Virus record (IMG/VR): IMGVR_UViG_3300035180_002101
Coordinates: 1-35,196 of that record
Direction: 5' to 3' (one strand)
From: a virus
DNA length: 35,196 bases
In this document: piece after piece, positions 6,995 through 14,532 of the stretch
Layout: every line of letters begins with the position of its first letter
Position numbering within the stretch: the first letter of the stretch is position 1
Made by a program: the position numbers and the translations under genes
The notes under the pieces: model-generated
Databases searched by the model: none
The model's input: only the letters and a program-made list of their open reading frames with translations
Told to the model about the DNA's origin: nothing

Positions 6995-7150
6995 ATGATT
7001 GATTACAAAAACTATTATGAAAAAGAAATTAGCTATTGGAAAGGCAGGACTTATAAATGCGAAGCTAAAAACAAACCGATATACTGGATTGTTTTTGGTA
7101 TAATAGTGGCTACACTATGGGGCGTAGCCATAGAAATCTTGTTTAGATAA
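6995..7150 (+). CDS. 51-aa single-span membrane protein
   Basis: A short gene with ATG at 6995 behind AGGGG and stop at 7148-7150. The N-terminal 28 residues are hydrophilic (MIDYKNYYEKEISYWKGRTY). Residues about 29-50 are one hydrophobic span (YWIVFGIIVATLWGVAIEIL). It sits in a run of small genes between the clamp and the terminator at 7777. An inner-membrane role is inferred; no family recognised. Confidence 0.6.
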   Translation: MIDYKNYYEKEISYWKGRTYKCEAKNKPIYWIVFGIIVATLWGVAIEILFR

Positions 7151-7194
7151 TTTTATCTTAATTTTGTGTAATTTTTAAAAAAAGGAGGTTTTTT

Positions 7195-7548
7195 ATGAAT
7201 GAGACAGTAAGCATTGCTAAATTACAATCACAAATTGATAAGTTAATTGAAACAATGACAACCACAGAAACGGGTAAAAAAATGTGGGAGGAAATAAAAA
7301 GAAAACAAAAACAACAAAGCTACAAAGAGGCTGAAGTAATTTTAAACAGTTTGAAAAGGGATATAGAAGAAAACATTGAAAAACTTCAGACTTGCAATAG
7401 GATTTTGAATACTATTAAGATAGGAAACGCAGATGAAATGACAGAGTATTCTTTTGATAGGCTTGAGGAATTGTTTAGCATTATGCAGGACACATTAAAA
7501 ACAAACGATATTATGCTACGAGAATTAGAACTTAATTTAAAATATTAG
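7195..7548 (+). CDS. Coiled-coil protein, unknown function
   Basis: The 117-aa product starts behind a strong AAAGGAGG. It is almost entirely helical with heptad-like Leu/Ile spacing (IAKLQSQIDKLIETM and DIEENIEKLQTCNRIL). It has no membrane segment and no catalytic motif. It precedes the AT-hook/RHH-like gene by ten bases and is likely co-transcribed with it. Confidence 0.7.
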   Translation: MNETVSIAKLQSQIDKLIETMTTTETGKKMWEEIKRKQKQQSYKEAEVILNSLKRDIEENIEKLQTCNRILNTIKIGNADEMTEYSFDRLEELFSIMQDTLKTNDIMLRELELNLKY

Positions 7549-7558
7549 GAGGTGCAAT

Positions 7559-7774
7559 ATGGATATGGTTGAGATTATCAAAGAAAAATACGAAAGGAAA
7601 GGTGTAGGTAGACCCAAAAAGACACCCAAGAAAATGGTAGCTTTCCAGACAACAGAAGAAGGGTATGAGAAATGGAAACGATTTGCTGAAAAGCAAGGAT
7701 ATAAAATGTCCGAGTTGTTTAGAATTGCAATGATAGAATACTACCGCAATCACAAAGATGATGAACTACTATAA
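7559..7774 (+). CDS. Small DNA-binding protein: AT-hook plus ribbon-helix-helix-like domain
   Basis: The 71-aa product contains an AT-hook-like core (GVGRPKKTPKK, residues about 15-25) followed by a strand-helix-helix pattern. The strand is KMVAFQTTEEGYEKWKRFAE and the second helix is MSELFRIAMIEYYRNH, as in Arc/CopG-type repressors. It follows AGGAGG and ends three bases before a strong terminator, closing this operon. AT-hooks bind AT-rich minor grooves, and AT-rich repeats lie on both sides of this module (3753-4285 and 7800-8487). It is a plausible autoregulator or origin-binding protein; the target is inferred, not seen. Confidence 0.72.
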   Translation: MDMVEIIKEKYERKGVGRPKKTPKKMVAFQTTEEGYEKWKRFAEKQGYKMSELFRIAMIEYYRNHKDDELL

Positions 7775-7776
7775 CA

Positions 7777-7796
7777 GGGGCGTAAGCCCCTTTTTT
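7777..7796 (+). terminator. Intrinsic terminator after the clamp module
   Basis: GGGGC (7777-7781)/GCCCC (7786-7790) with loop GTAA, followed by six T (7791-7796). A compact, classic Rho-independent terminator two bases after the preceding stop codon. Confidence 0.92.
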
Positions 7797-7868
7797 GTTT
7801 ACGCTATTCTTTAAAATACCGTATGCAAATTTATTTGTGTATACCAAACGATACGCAAATTATCTTCC

Positions 7869-7894
7869 GTAAAGTAAAAACGATTTTACTTTAC
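7869..7894. repeat. 11-bp perfect AT-rich inverted repeat
   Basis: GTAAAGTAAAA (7869-7879)/TTTTACTTTAC (7884-7894) with a four-base centre. It lies in a non-coding stretch with scattered related words (ATACGCAAAT, GTATGCAAAT at about 7821-7852). Operator-like, or half of a cruciform in an origin. Confidence 0.7.
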
Positions 7895-7964
7895 ACAAAA
7901 AAACACAAAAATAAGTAACCAAGTTATTAACTTATAACAAAAGTTATCCGAAGTTTTAAGTTTT

Positions 7965-8090
7965 AAGAAAGAAAAGAAAAGTAGCAAAAGAAAAGAAAGA
8001 ATATATCTCTCTCTAAAGAGAGAGGTATATAATAATAAATATAATAATCGCGCGCGTGCGCGCGTAGCAAAATCCGTTCCAGAGGAACGG
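7965..8090 (-). repeat. Composite element B, inverted counterpart of element A
   Basis: Read on the minus strand, the order is hairpin CCGTTCC/GGAACGG (8090-8074), ATTTTGCTA, 16 bases of alternating CG (8064-8049), the AT stretch ATTATTATATTTATTATTATAT, hairpin CTCTCTCT/AGAGAGAG (8024-8007) flanked by TATA, then a polypyrimidine tract (8001-7965). This is the same order as 3414-3617, with the words TTTTGCTACGCGCGC and ATTTATTATTATAT conserved and the hairpin stems replaced. No gene lies here. Confidence 0.8.
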
Positions 8091-8123
8091 GTATTATTAT
8101 TATTAATAATTATTATTATATAT

Positions 8124-8224
8124 CTGCAAGCTAAAAGCTTGCAGGCTTCCCCAGCCTAACGGCTGGGCTGGTATGTGTTTTCTTTTCTTTTGTTAAAATC
8201 TTTAGCGGTGCCTAAAGCACCGCT
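8124..8224. repeat. Second array of GC-rich hairpins with TAA loops
   Basis: CTGCAAGC/GCTTGCAG (8124-8144) has loop TAAAA. CCCAGCC/GGCTGGG (8150-8167) has loop TAAC. AGCGGTGC/GCACCGCT (8204-8224) has loop CTAAA. Between the last two lies another T/C-rich run (8178-8191). Loops are like those at 3314-3408, and the CCAGCC stem recurs there. Non-coding. Confidence 0.8.
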
Positions 8225-8487
8225 TGAAAAAGAGAAGCAGCGCGCTATATATTTCTCTACATATCGTTAGATAAATCTAAAAAAGTTAGACTAACCTAAC
8301 ATTTTTAAACTTGTCTAATCTACATCTAAATAAAGGGCTAATTTTAGGGGTGTTTTTATCTCATAGGGCAATTATACTATAGAGGGCTCTAAACACTCTC
8401 TACGCTAAAATAAATAGCCTTGTAGGCGATTTTTAGAGTGGTATCTTATAGTGATTTTTAGGTTGTATTTTTTTGTGAATTTTTTTC
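8225..8487. other. Non-coding leader region upstream of promoter P3
   Basis: No convincing gene. The stretch holds short inverted words built on TTAGA/TCTAA (TTAGATAAATCTAA at about 8269-8282 and AGTTAGACTAACCTAAC shortly after) and several AGGGCTAATT/AGGGCAATT-like words (about 8334-8374). These could be binding sites regulating P3. Confidence 0.5.
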
Positions 8488-8515
8488 TTGACTTTTTGAA
8501 AAAAATGTGTATATT
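8488..8515 (+). promoter_or_regulatory. Promoter P3 for the DNA metabolism block
   Basis: TTGACT (8488-8493), 16-base spacer ending in GTG, TATATT (8510-8515). Transcription would start near 8522, immediately at the AAGGAGG binding site of the 8536 gene, giving a leader of only about 14 bases. Confidence 0.87.
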
Positions 8516-8535
8516 ATATTTTAAGGAGGTGTAAA

Positions 8536-8997
8536 ATGAGTGCCTTAACTCTTTTGAAAAAAGTTTTACTTGAGGAAGATAAGTATCCCAACTACATAAC
8601 ATCAGAGGATTTAGTTGAGGATACTTTGGAGTTGGTCAAGGCGGATATTTCAAGTATCCGAATGGTGTTGTTTGAGATAGTGGAAAAATACCCAAAGACT
8701 ATTATCAGGGATTTTAACCATTGGCATTTTGCATTGTATCATATCAATCTGCCGAAGTTTATAGCGAAAATACTTATAAGTGGAAATTCACCACAGGAAG
8801 GAAGTTGTAGAGTATTAACGCAATGCAATATGTTTAAAAACGAAAACTTTAAAGACCCTGTGTGGTTAAAACGGGAATATTTAATTAAGAACAGGAGTGC
8901 CAATGATATAGCTAAAGAATGTGGTTGTATCAAAGAAACGATTTGGCATTATGCTTGGAAATATGGTTTTAAGAAATACAAAAAGGAGGTGAAATGA
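8536..8997 (+). CDS. Protein with a phage-specific N-terminal domain fused to an HTH
   Basis: The 153-aa product has an N-terminal domain (residues about 1-85: YPNYITSEDLVEDTLELVK ... YPKTI ... LYHINLPKFIAKIL) that recurs alone in the 99-aa product at 14533-14832. Residues about 108-150 are a helix-turn-helix (LKREYLIKNRSANDIAKECG, then TIWHYAWKYGFK), similar to the module in the homing endonucleases. It is the first gene behind P3, so it is probably a transcription regulator or DNA-binding replication accessory. The N-terminal domain is not one I recognise. Confidence 0.72.
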   Translation: MSALTLLKKVLLEEDKYPNYITSEDLVEDTLELVKADISSIRMVLFEIVEKYPKTIIRDFNHWHFALYHINLPKFIAKILISGNSPQEGSCRVLTQCNMFKNENFKDPVWLKREYLIKNRSANDIAKECGCIKETIWHYAWKYGFKKYKKEVK

Positions 8998-9161
8998 AAC
9001 AATACAAGTGTCCTATTTGTGGTGAGAATTCTAACAAGCTTGATTGGAAGGTTACAGACAAGCTTGATGATGGTTGTATTGTAGTAAGATGTCCAAAATG
9101 CAAGGTATTGGTATTCAAACATCACTTGGAAGAGTATCAGAAAAAAGGGGAGGATAGATGA
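8994..9161 (+). CDS. 55-aa zinc-ribbon protein
   Basis: A short gene (ATG 8994, stop 9159-9161) overlapping both neighbours by four bases (ATGA each side), with GGAGG upstream. Two knuckles, CPIC (residues 6-9) and CPKC (about 33-36), are separated by about 25 residues. That is the spacing of a treble-clef or ribbon zinc site. Such small ribbons often bind nucleic acid or partner proteins. Its immediate neighbour is the RuvC-like resolvase. Specific role unknown. Confidence 0.72.
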   Translation: MKQYKCPICGENSNKLDWKVTDKLDDGCIVVRCPKCKVLVFKHHLEEYQKKGEDR

Positions 9162-9637
9162 GTATCACAATTTACGACCTTATAAGTGTTGACCCAGGCA
9201 AGCGTTTGGGAATCGCCCTATGGAAAGACAAGACTTTAAGATATTGCAACACATTTGATTATTCTTTTAATGCTATGTGGCAATTTTTGCTTAAAAATCC
9301 TGCTAAACATCTTGCAATTGAGTTGCAGTATTATTACAACAATGCAAAAGTTCTAATGGATTTAGTAGCATTACGGGCGGAAGTAACGACACTTTACAGA
9401 GTTTGTAACCCGATGGGTAGTATAATTAGAGTGTCAGCATCAGAGTGGCAAAAGATATTAGAGTTAGGTGCAAAAGCACCCAGAAGGGAAAGAAAGCAGG
9501 CATCATTGGCTTACGCAGAGAAAATGACAGGGCAAATTATGAGGTCTTTTGACACAGCCGATGCTGTATGTATAGGAATTTATACAATTAATTTTTTACT
9601 TGACAAATATCCAAAAAGGGATATAATAGAAAATTAG
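9158..9637 (+). CDS. RuvC-like Holliday junction resolvase
   Basis: The 159-aa product fits the RuvC length and shows the RNase H-fold acidic set. D12 lies in SVDPGKRLGIAL, E55 in HLAIELQ, and the C-terminal D132/D135 pair lies in SFDTADAVCIG; a Lys-rich helix (RRERKQASLAYA) precedes them as in RuvC. It would cut four-way junctions and resolve branched replication or packaging intermediates, acting as a dimer. It lies in the DNA metabolism block between a zinc ribbon and an unknown conserved phage gene. A related phage-type RNase H-fold nuclease is the only serious alternative. Confidence 0.85.
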   Translation: MSITIYDLISVDPGKRLGIALWKDKTLRYCNTFDYSFNAMWQFLLKNPAKHLAIELQYYYNNAKVLMDLVALRAEVTTLYRVCNPMGSIIRVSASEWQKILELGAKAPRRERKQASLAYAEKMTGQIMRSFDTADAVCIGIYTINFLLDKYPKRDIIEN

Positions 9638-9649
9638 GAGGTGTGAATT

Positions 9650-10099
9650 ATGTTAAGAGTGTCTGATGAACTTGGTAAAAGGCACGCAAGGGATTTTGGG
9701 AATGAGAGTTGCAAGGTTTTGGAGTGGAACGAGGACGGTGTTCAAAGGTTGATATTAAATGTTAGGGGTAGCCATTTTACACAGTATTTGGGTGTACCAG
9801 AAGACCACCCATTGGCGGGGTTTAGTGATTATGAGTTGCCTTTAAGATGTCACGGTGGTTTAACTTTTAGCGAGGAAGGTGATGATAGGTATTATCCAAA
9901 GGGATTTTATTGGTATGGTTGGGATTATATGCACGCAGATGATTATTTCACTTTGGGAAGTTTCATAGAGGAAGGTAAGGATTGGACATTAAGAGAGGTT
10001 ATTGAAGATGGATACCAAGCTTTTTGTGATTTTAAATTATTAAAAGAGTTAGCAGAAAAGATAGCTGACAAAATATTAAATAAAAACGAGGAGGAATAA
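9650..10099 (+). CDS. Conserved phage protein with HGGLTF-type signature
   Basis: The 149-aa product contains YLGVPEDHPLAGFSDYEL, then RCHGGLTFSEEGDDRYYPKG and YWYGWDYMHADDY. I recognise this arrangement (a G-P-xHPL segment, HGGLTF, then a W-G-x-D-x-x-H-A-x-D segment) from uncharacterised proteins common in phages and prophages of varied hosts. The conserved His/Asp residues suggest a metal- or nucleotide-dependent enzyme, but no activity is established to my knowledge. It follows AGGAGG. Confidence 0.7.
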   Translation: MLRVSDELGKRHARDFGNESCKVLEWNEDGVQRLILNVRGSHFTQYLGVPEDHPLAGFSDYELPLRCHGGLTFSEEGDDRYYPKGFYWYGWDYMHADDYFTLGSFIEEGKDWTLREVIEDGYQAFCDFKLLKELAEKIADKILNKNEEE

Positions 10100-10102
10100 T
10101 TT

Positions 10103-10612
10103 ATGCAACAAATTACTGTGTCAAAGGTTGAGAAAAAAACAACCAAAAGCGGTAAAAGTTATACGATGGTAAACGGGAAATATTACTGCTGGAATGAAAA
10201 ACTGGTGTTTGAACAAGGTGGAACATACGAGGTTGAGATTGAGGAAGGGCAATATCCGAAGGTTTTAAAAGCAACAAAGTTAAACACCCAACCCGCTACA
10301 TCGCAAAATGGTTTTTCAAGGGGTAATGGTAGCGACAGCAGAGACAGAACTATGTTATTGGCATACGCCAAAGATATAGCTTTGCAGATTATTGAAAAAA
10401 GTGAAGAGAAAAACACATATCAACTTATGATTGATGGGCTTAAAGTAACCGCTTTTAGCTATCACGCATTGTTAAAATTGTTGGATAATTTAGAAAAGGG
10501 ATACGATTTTTTAGCAGACTTACAGTTAGGTCAAAGCATATGGGAACTAAAGGATATTCAAAGCGTAGTAACGGGAAAAAAAGAGGAACCTGACCCAGAG
10601 GAGGAAATGTGA
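10103..10612 (+). CDS. OB-fold, SSB-like single-stranded DNA-binding protein candidate
   Basis: Residues about 1-60 of this 169-aa product alternate strands and turns as in a small OB fold (ITVSKVEKKTTKSGKSYTM, NGKYYCWNEKLVFEQG, YEVEIEEGQYPKVLKATK). A flexible Gly/Ser/Gln linker (about 62-78), a helical region (residues about 80-150) and a strongly acidic end (KKEEPDPEEEM) follow. An acidic tail after a linker is the hallmark of SSB proteins that recruit partners, although the usual terminal Phe is missing here. It sits next to a RecB-type nuclease and upstream of the primase-helicase. SSB-like function is inferred from architecture and context. Confidence 0.55.
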   Translation: MQQITVSKVEKKTTKSGKSYTMVNGKYYCWNEKLVFEQGGTYEVEIEEGQYPKVLKATKLNTQPATSQNGFSRGNGSDSRDRTMLLAYAKDIALQIIEKSEEKNTYQLMIDGLKVTAFSYHALLKLLDNLEKGYDFLADLQLGQSIWELKDIQSVVTGKKEEPDPEEEM

Positions 10613-11580
10613 TGACAAAATATTTGGATGATTTATACGAGTCAATAAGCAATTTACACCCACAAAATAAAGACCCCCGCACTGTGGGGGTCACTGATAT
10701 TATAGGTTCTTTAAAGGCGACAGCCCTAAAAAAGAAAGTAAATCTACCCACAAATAAAAGAGATACTTTTCGTGCTTTTAAAGGAACGGCATTACACAAC
10801 CAAATAGCAATGCTTTACGCTACAACAAAAATTAAAAATGAGTTTTATTCCGATTACTTAAGGGCAATCCTCAATGGCGATTATGTGGACATTAAGCCTG
10901 AATTTTTAAGAGAGATAACAAAAGAAGAGGATTATTTGGTTGAGTATCCTGTTAAATTGACAATTGATGATATTACAATAAAAGGCGTTATTGACCTTGT
11001 TTCGTTCCCAGATGAAAAGCTTGTAGATTGGAAGACAGCAAGCACATATAAGTATGTCTTTGGAACTTATGCAAATTATGAAAAGCAATTATCAATCTAT
11101 CGCTATTTAGGAGCAAATACAGAAGAAAGATTAACTCAAATAGTAAAGGCTGATATAACATTCTTCTGGGACGGTTGGCAACAATCAAAAACAAGTCAAA
11201 GCGATTACCCCCAAGAAAACGTTACGGTGGTGCCTGTTAATGTAATGCCTATGGAAGATGTAGAGAAATATTTGTCGGAGCGTATTTACTTGTATAAAAA
11301 GTTAATAGAGTTACCACCACAAGATTTGTATGAGTTGGATATCTGTTCTGATGATGAGAAGATGTTAAGACCTACAACCTATGCTATAAAACAACCAAAA
11401 CGAAAAAGTGCGGTAAAAGTATTTAATACCAAGCTTGAGGCTGAAATATTTGTTAGGGATAATCCAGACAAAAAATATACAATTGAGGAAAGAGAAGGTG
11501 TTATGAATTGTGCTTTATATTGTAAAGCCGCACCATTTTGCAGGCAGGCACAGGAGCAATTATTTAAGCTGGAGAGGTAA
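10612..11580 (+). CDS. PD-(D/E)XK nuclease of the Cas4/RecB family
   Basis: I chose ATG 10612, seven bases after AGGAGG; an in-frame GTG three bases earlier is possible. The 322-aa protein shows GTALH near residue 60. It also has the nuclease core GVIDLVSF with the metal-binding Asp, followed by KLVDWKTAS carrying D-x-K (about residues 125-145) and a later helix with Q-x-x-x-Y (KQLSIYRY). Three cysteines cluster at the end (CALYCKAAPFC), as in the iron-sulphur clusters of Cas4/AddB-type nucleases; the fourth ligand is not certain. It likely processes DNA ends in recombination or replication with the SSB-like protein upstream. There are no cas genes here, so it is not a CRISPR component. Confidence 0.85.
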   Translation: MTKYLDDLYESISNLHPQNKDPRTVGVTDIIGSLKATALKKKVNLPTNKRDTFRAFKGTALHNQIAMLYATTKIKNEFYSDYLRAILNGDYVDIKPEFLREITKEEDYLVEYPVKLTIDDITIKGVIDLVSFPDEKLVDWKTASTYKYVFGTYANYEKQLSIYRYLGANTEERLTQIVKADITFFWDGWQQSKTSQSDYPQENVTVVPVNVMPMEDVEKYLSERIYLYKKLIELPPQDLYELDICSDDEKMLRPTTYAIKQPKRKSAVKVFNTKLEAEIFVRDNPDKKYTIEEREGVMNCALYCKAAPFCRQAQEQLFKLER

Positions 11581-11582
11581 GT

Positions 11583-12527
11583 ATGGAAGTAAATAAGATA
11601 ATACAAGGTGATTGTTTAGAAGTGTTAAAGACAATTCCAGACGAGAGTATAAATTGTATAGTAACAAGTCCACCCTATTGGTCTTTAAGAGATTATGGAG
11701 TTGAAGGGCAGTTGGGACAAGAAAAAACATTTCAAGAATATATAAACAAGCTTTGTGATATTTTTGATGAAGTCAAAAGGGTATTAAGAAAAGATGGAAC
11801 TTGTTTTATTAATATAGGAGATACTTATATTGGTAATAGAGCAACAAGGCATAAAGGCTATGTTGACCCAAAATATCCAAACGGCAGAATTGGAGGAGAT
11901 TGTGAACCAATCGGATTAAAACAAACCATAGAAAGTAAAAATCTTACACTTATACCTTTTAGATTTGCAATTGAGATGCAAAACAGAGGCTGGATAGTTA
12001 GAAACACAATCATATGGCATAAGCCAAGTAGTATGCCTGAAAGTGTTAAAGATAGATTTACTGTAGATTTTGAATATGTGTTTTTCTTTGTTAAAAGTCA
12101 AAAATATTACTTTGAGCAACAATTAGATGAGTTTGCTTTATCAACCATAAAAAAAGCAAAACGTGGTGTTTATTTTTCTAAAAACAGCAAGATAATGTCT
12201 GGTAATTATGCAATGCACGGTGATAAGACGGTAAAACTTTATCAAAAAATAAAGAGTGGTGAAATTAAAGGTAGAAATAAGAGATGTGTGTGGTCAATTG
12301 CATCTAAACCGTTTAGAGGGGCACATTTTGCTATTTTCCCACCAGACTTAATTGAACCGATGATAAAAGCTGGTTGTCCTAAAGATGGAATAGTTTTAGA
12401 CCCCTTTATAGGTAGTGGCACTACCGCAGTAGTAGCGAAGAAGCTTTTTAGAAACTATGTAGGGATAGAATTGAATCCAAAATATATTAAAATGGCAGAA
12501 GAAAGACTAACAAGGATATTATTATGA
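11583..12527 (+). CDS. Site-specific DNA methyltransferase (class beta, SPPY)
   Basis: The 314-aa enzyme carries the catalytic motif IV TSPPYW at residues 28-33 near the N-terminus. The S-adenosylmethionine-binding motif LDPFIGSGTT is at about 272-281 near the C-terminus, which is the class beta order. A final GIELNPKYI segment matches motif II/III. SPPY occurs in N4-cytosine and some N6-adenine enzymes, so base and site cannot be told. The region between (about 95-250) would hold target recognition. No restriction endonuclease is adjacent, so it is an orphan. Its probable job is to protect phage DNA from host restriction or to mark DNA for replication or packaging. Confidence 0.94.
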   Translation: MEVNKIIQGDCLEVLKTIPDESINCIVTSPPYWSLRDYGVEGQLGQEKTFQEYINKLCDIFDEVKRVLRKDGTCFINIGDTYIGNRATRHKGYVDPKYPNGRIGGDCEPIGLKQTIESKNLTLIPFRFAIEMQNRGWIVRNTIIWHKPSSMPESVKDRFTVDFEYVFFFVKSQKYYFEQQLDEFALSTIKKAKRGVYFSKNSKIMSGNYAMHGDKTVKLYQKIKSGEIKGRNKRCVWSIASKPFRGAHFAIFPPDLIEPMIKAGCPKDGIVLDPFIGSGTTAVVAKKLFRNYVGIELNPKYIKMAEERLTRILL

Positions 12528-13072
12528 TTAGAAACAGCATAAAAGGATATAACATACGAATAAGGAAGATGCTTACAAAGGCTAACAAAGCCCAAGTTAA
12601 ATATCCTGACTTTGTTCAAAACAGAGCATACCTTCAGGTTTTGCCTATCTCTGGTTATGTATTTAATCCGCGTAAATTTAAGGAGTTTATTTCTTTTACT
12701 TTGGTAGGTGCTGATTTTGTTTTAAATTGCTACTATAGCTTTAAAGTATTCGGGGATTTCTTTTTTGAGAATAAGGTTAAATATTATTTTCTTGGTTATA
12801 TAACCGTTAGGTATGACCAATCAATCAAGATTTTAGTAAGACCTATTAGTAGGGATTTCTACTTATTTGCAAGAGGTTATTGGAATTTGTTTAGAACGGT
12901 TGTGGGTATTGGGTATAATGTAGATGAAAAAATAAATTGGGATAAAGCGTTTAATGATGTAGAAGAATGTGTAAGGCACAATATAATCGGAAAGGACTTG
13001 ACAAAATCACACTATTGGAATACAATATTTAAAAAGGGTGAAGAAAATGAATTTAGCATTAGTAAAACCTGA
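12524..13072 (+). CDS. Unknown protein between methyltransferase and primase-helicase
   Basis: The 182-aa product is basic and aromatic-rich (GYNIRIRKMLTKANKAQVKY, then many Phe/Tyr strands such as FISFTLVGADFVLNCYYSF and YYFLGYITVRYDQSI). It starts in ATGA overlap with the methyltransferase and its end overlaps the primase-helicase start. No motif recognised. Tight coupling to the primase-helicase suggests a replication accessory. Confidence 0.7.
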   Translation: MIRNSIKGYNIRIRKMLTKANKAQVKYPDFVQNRAYLQVLPISGYVFNPRKFKEFISFTLVGADFVLNCYYSFKVFGDFFFENKVKYYFLGYITVRYDQSIKILVRPISRDFYLFARGYWNLFRTVVGIGYNVDEKINWDKAFNDVEECVRHNIIGKDLTKSHYWNTIFKKGEENEFSISKT

Positions 13073-14531
13073 TTATCTTGAACTTTATAGCAAGTATTTG
13101 GATATAAAAAAAGTAGGAAACAACTATCTTGCAACCTGCCCTTTTCACGAAGACCACAACCCAAGTTTAGGTATTAATCCAGAGTCTGGAGCATTCCACT
13201 GCTTTGGCTGTGGTGTTCACGGTAATTACAAACGATTTTTAGAATTAATGGGGGTTAAAGAAATGGGTGAATTTAAGAACAGCAATCTTGATTTAAACAA
13301 TGTGGATAATGTTGTTGTGTATGTTTACAAAGATTTGGATGGTAATGAGTTATATAAGAAATATCGCTATGAAAAAGATGGCAAGAAAACTTTTAAAATA
13401 GAACCAAAAGGCGCAACTCAAGTGTTGTATAATTTGCAACAGTTGCCACAAAAGCGTAGTATGGATACTGAAATATGGTTATCCGAAGGTGAAAAGTGTG
13501 TTGAAGCACTAAAGCCGTTTGCTATTGATGCGAATGCAATAGTGCTTGGTTTTAACAGCTTTGAGGTTCAATATCAAGAGTATTTGGAAGAATACTTTAG
13601 GCAAGCCAATATAGTTATCTTTGAAGACAATGATGACACTGGATATCGTAATACAAAAGCTATTCAAAAGATACTTGAACCCATAGTGAATACAATAAGA
13701 GTTGTAAGATTTAGGGGTAACCCTAAAAAAGGTTACGACATTGCTGACTTTATTCAAGAGTCCTCCGAAGAAGACTTTTGGGTATTGCTTGACAATGCTG
13801 ATTACTTATATAAAAATGTGGAAACCCAAAAGTATGTAATTGATATAGAAGCTTTAACTCAACCAATACCAGAGCCTCAAATATTATTACCTGAACTCTT
13901 AAATATACCAAAGGGTGTTATAGGTATATTAGCAAGTAGAGGTGGTGAAGGTAAGTCTATGTTTAGCTTGTATTGTGCTGTATATGGTGCAATTAACGAG
14001 GGATTAAAGACTACTTTTATAAGTCTTGAAGATAGTTATTATATTATACTATACAGGATTAAACACCTAATTGACACATATTTTAACAGTAACTACGAAG
14101 CAATAGCAGGGAAAATAGTAGTTGAAAGAATAAATCATATCAACCTATTGAAAGATGGTGAATGGACAAGGCGTGGTAATTATTTCTTTGAGAAAGTTGA
14201 AGAGCATTTAACCAACAGTGATTTGGTTTTTATAGACCCAGTTGGTATGTTGTTTTCCGATGAAAACAACAATGAAATAGTAGAAGCTATATTCCAAAGG
14301 TTAATGAGGTTAACAGAAAGAACCAATAGCAACATTGTAATGATACATCACTTAAGAAAAAAGGACAATGATAGTAAAGAGGGTTTAAGGGGTGCAGCAG
14401 CATTGTTTGATAACTCAAGATGGGTTGCACTGTTGCATAGGTATTATAACGGGGTTAAGGTTAGGATAATAAAAAACAATTATTTACCTATGACTAATAA
14501 TAACGAAATAACGGTAGAGATGTTTAATTGA
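13047..14531 (+). CDS. Primase-helicase: CHC2 zinc finger, TOPRIM and RecA-like ATPase
   Basis: A start at ATG 13047 (494 aa) is preferred, behind GGGTGAAG. The N-terminal zinc-binding domain has C31, H34, C52 and C55 (CPFHEDHNPS, FHCFGC), the CHC2 fold of DnaG-type primases. The TOPRIM domain has SEGEK at 146-150 and the acidic FEDNDDTG at 192-199. The RecA-like motor has Walker A ASRGGEGKS at about 296-304 and a Walker B-like VFIDPVG, followed by IVMIHHLRK as in RepA/DnaB-like hexameric ATPases. It would unwind DNA at the fork and lay primers, like T7 gp4. The motor resembles RepA-type plasmid helicases more than T7 gp4, which is an impression only. This is the main replication enzyme in the window. 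Confidence 0.93.
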   Translation: MNLALVKPDYLELYSKYLDIKKVGNNYLATCPFHEDHNPSLGINPESGAFHCFGCGVHGNYKRFLELMGVKEMGEFKNSNLDLNNVDNVVVYVYKDLDGNELYKKYRYEKDGKKTFKIEPKGATQVLYNLQQLPQKRSMDTEIWLSEGEKCVEALKPFAIDANAIVLGFNSFEVQYQEYLEEYFRQANIVIFEDNDDTGYRNTKAIQKILEPIVNTIRVVRFRGNPKKGYDIADFIQESSEEDFWVLLDNADYLYKNVETQKYVIDIEALTQPIPEPQILLPELLNIPKGVIGILASRGGEGKSMFSLYCAVYGAINEGLKTTFISLEDSYYIILYRIKHLIDTYFNSNYEAIAGKIVVERINHINLLKDGEWTRRGNYFFEKVEEHLTNSDLVFIDPVGMLFSDENNNEIVEAIFQRLMRLTERTNSNIVMIHHLRKKDNDSKEGLRGAAALFDNSRWVALLHRYYNGVKVRIIKNNYLPMTNNNEITVEMFN

Positions 14532-14532
14532 T

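Noticed and set aside
12524-13072. Major capsid protein candidate
   Set aside because: 182 aa is too short, the protein is strongly basic, and it sits in the replication block on the other strand from the virion genes.
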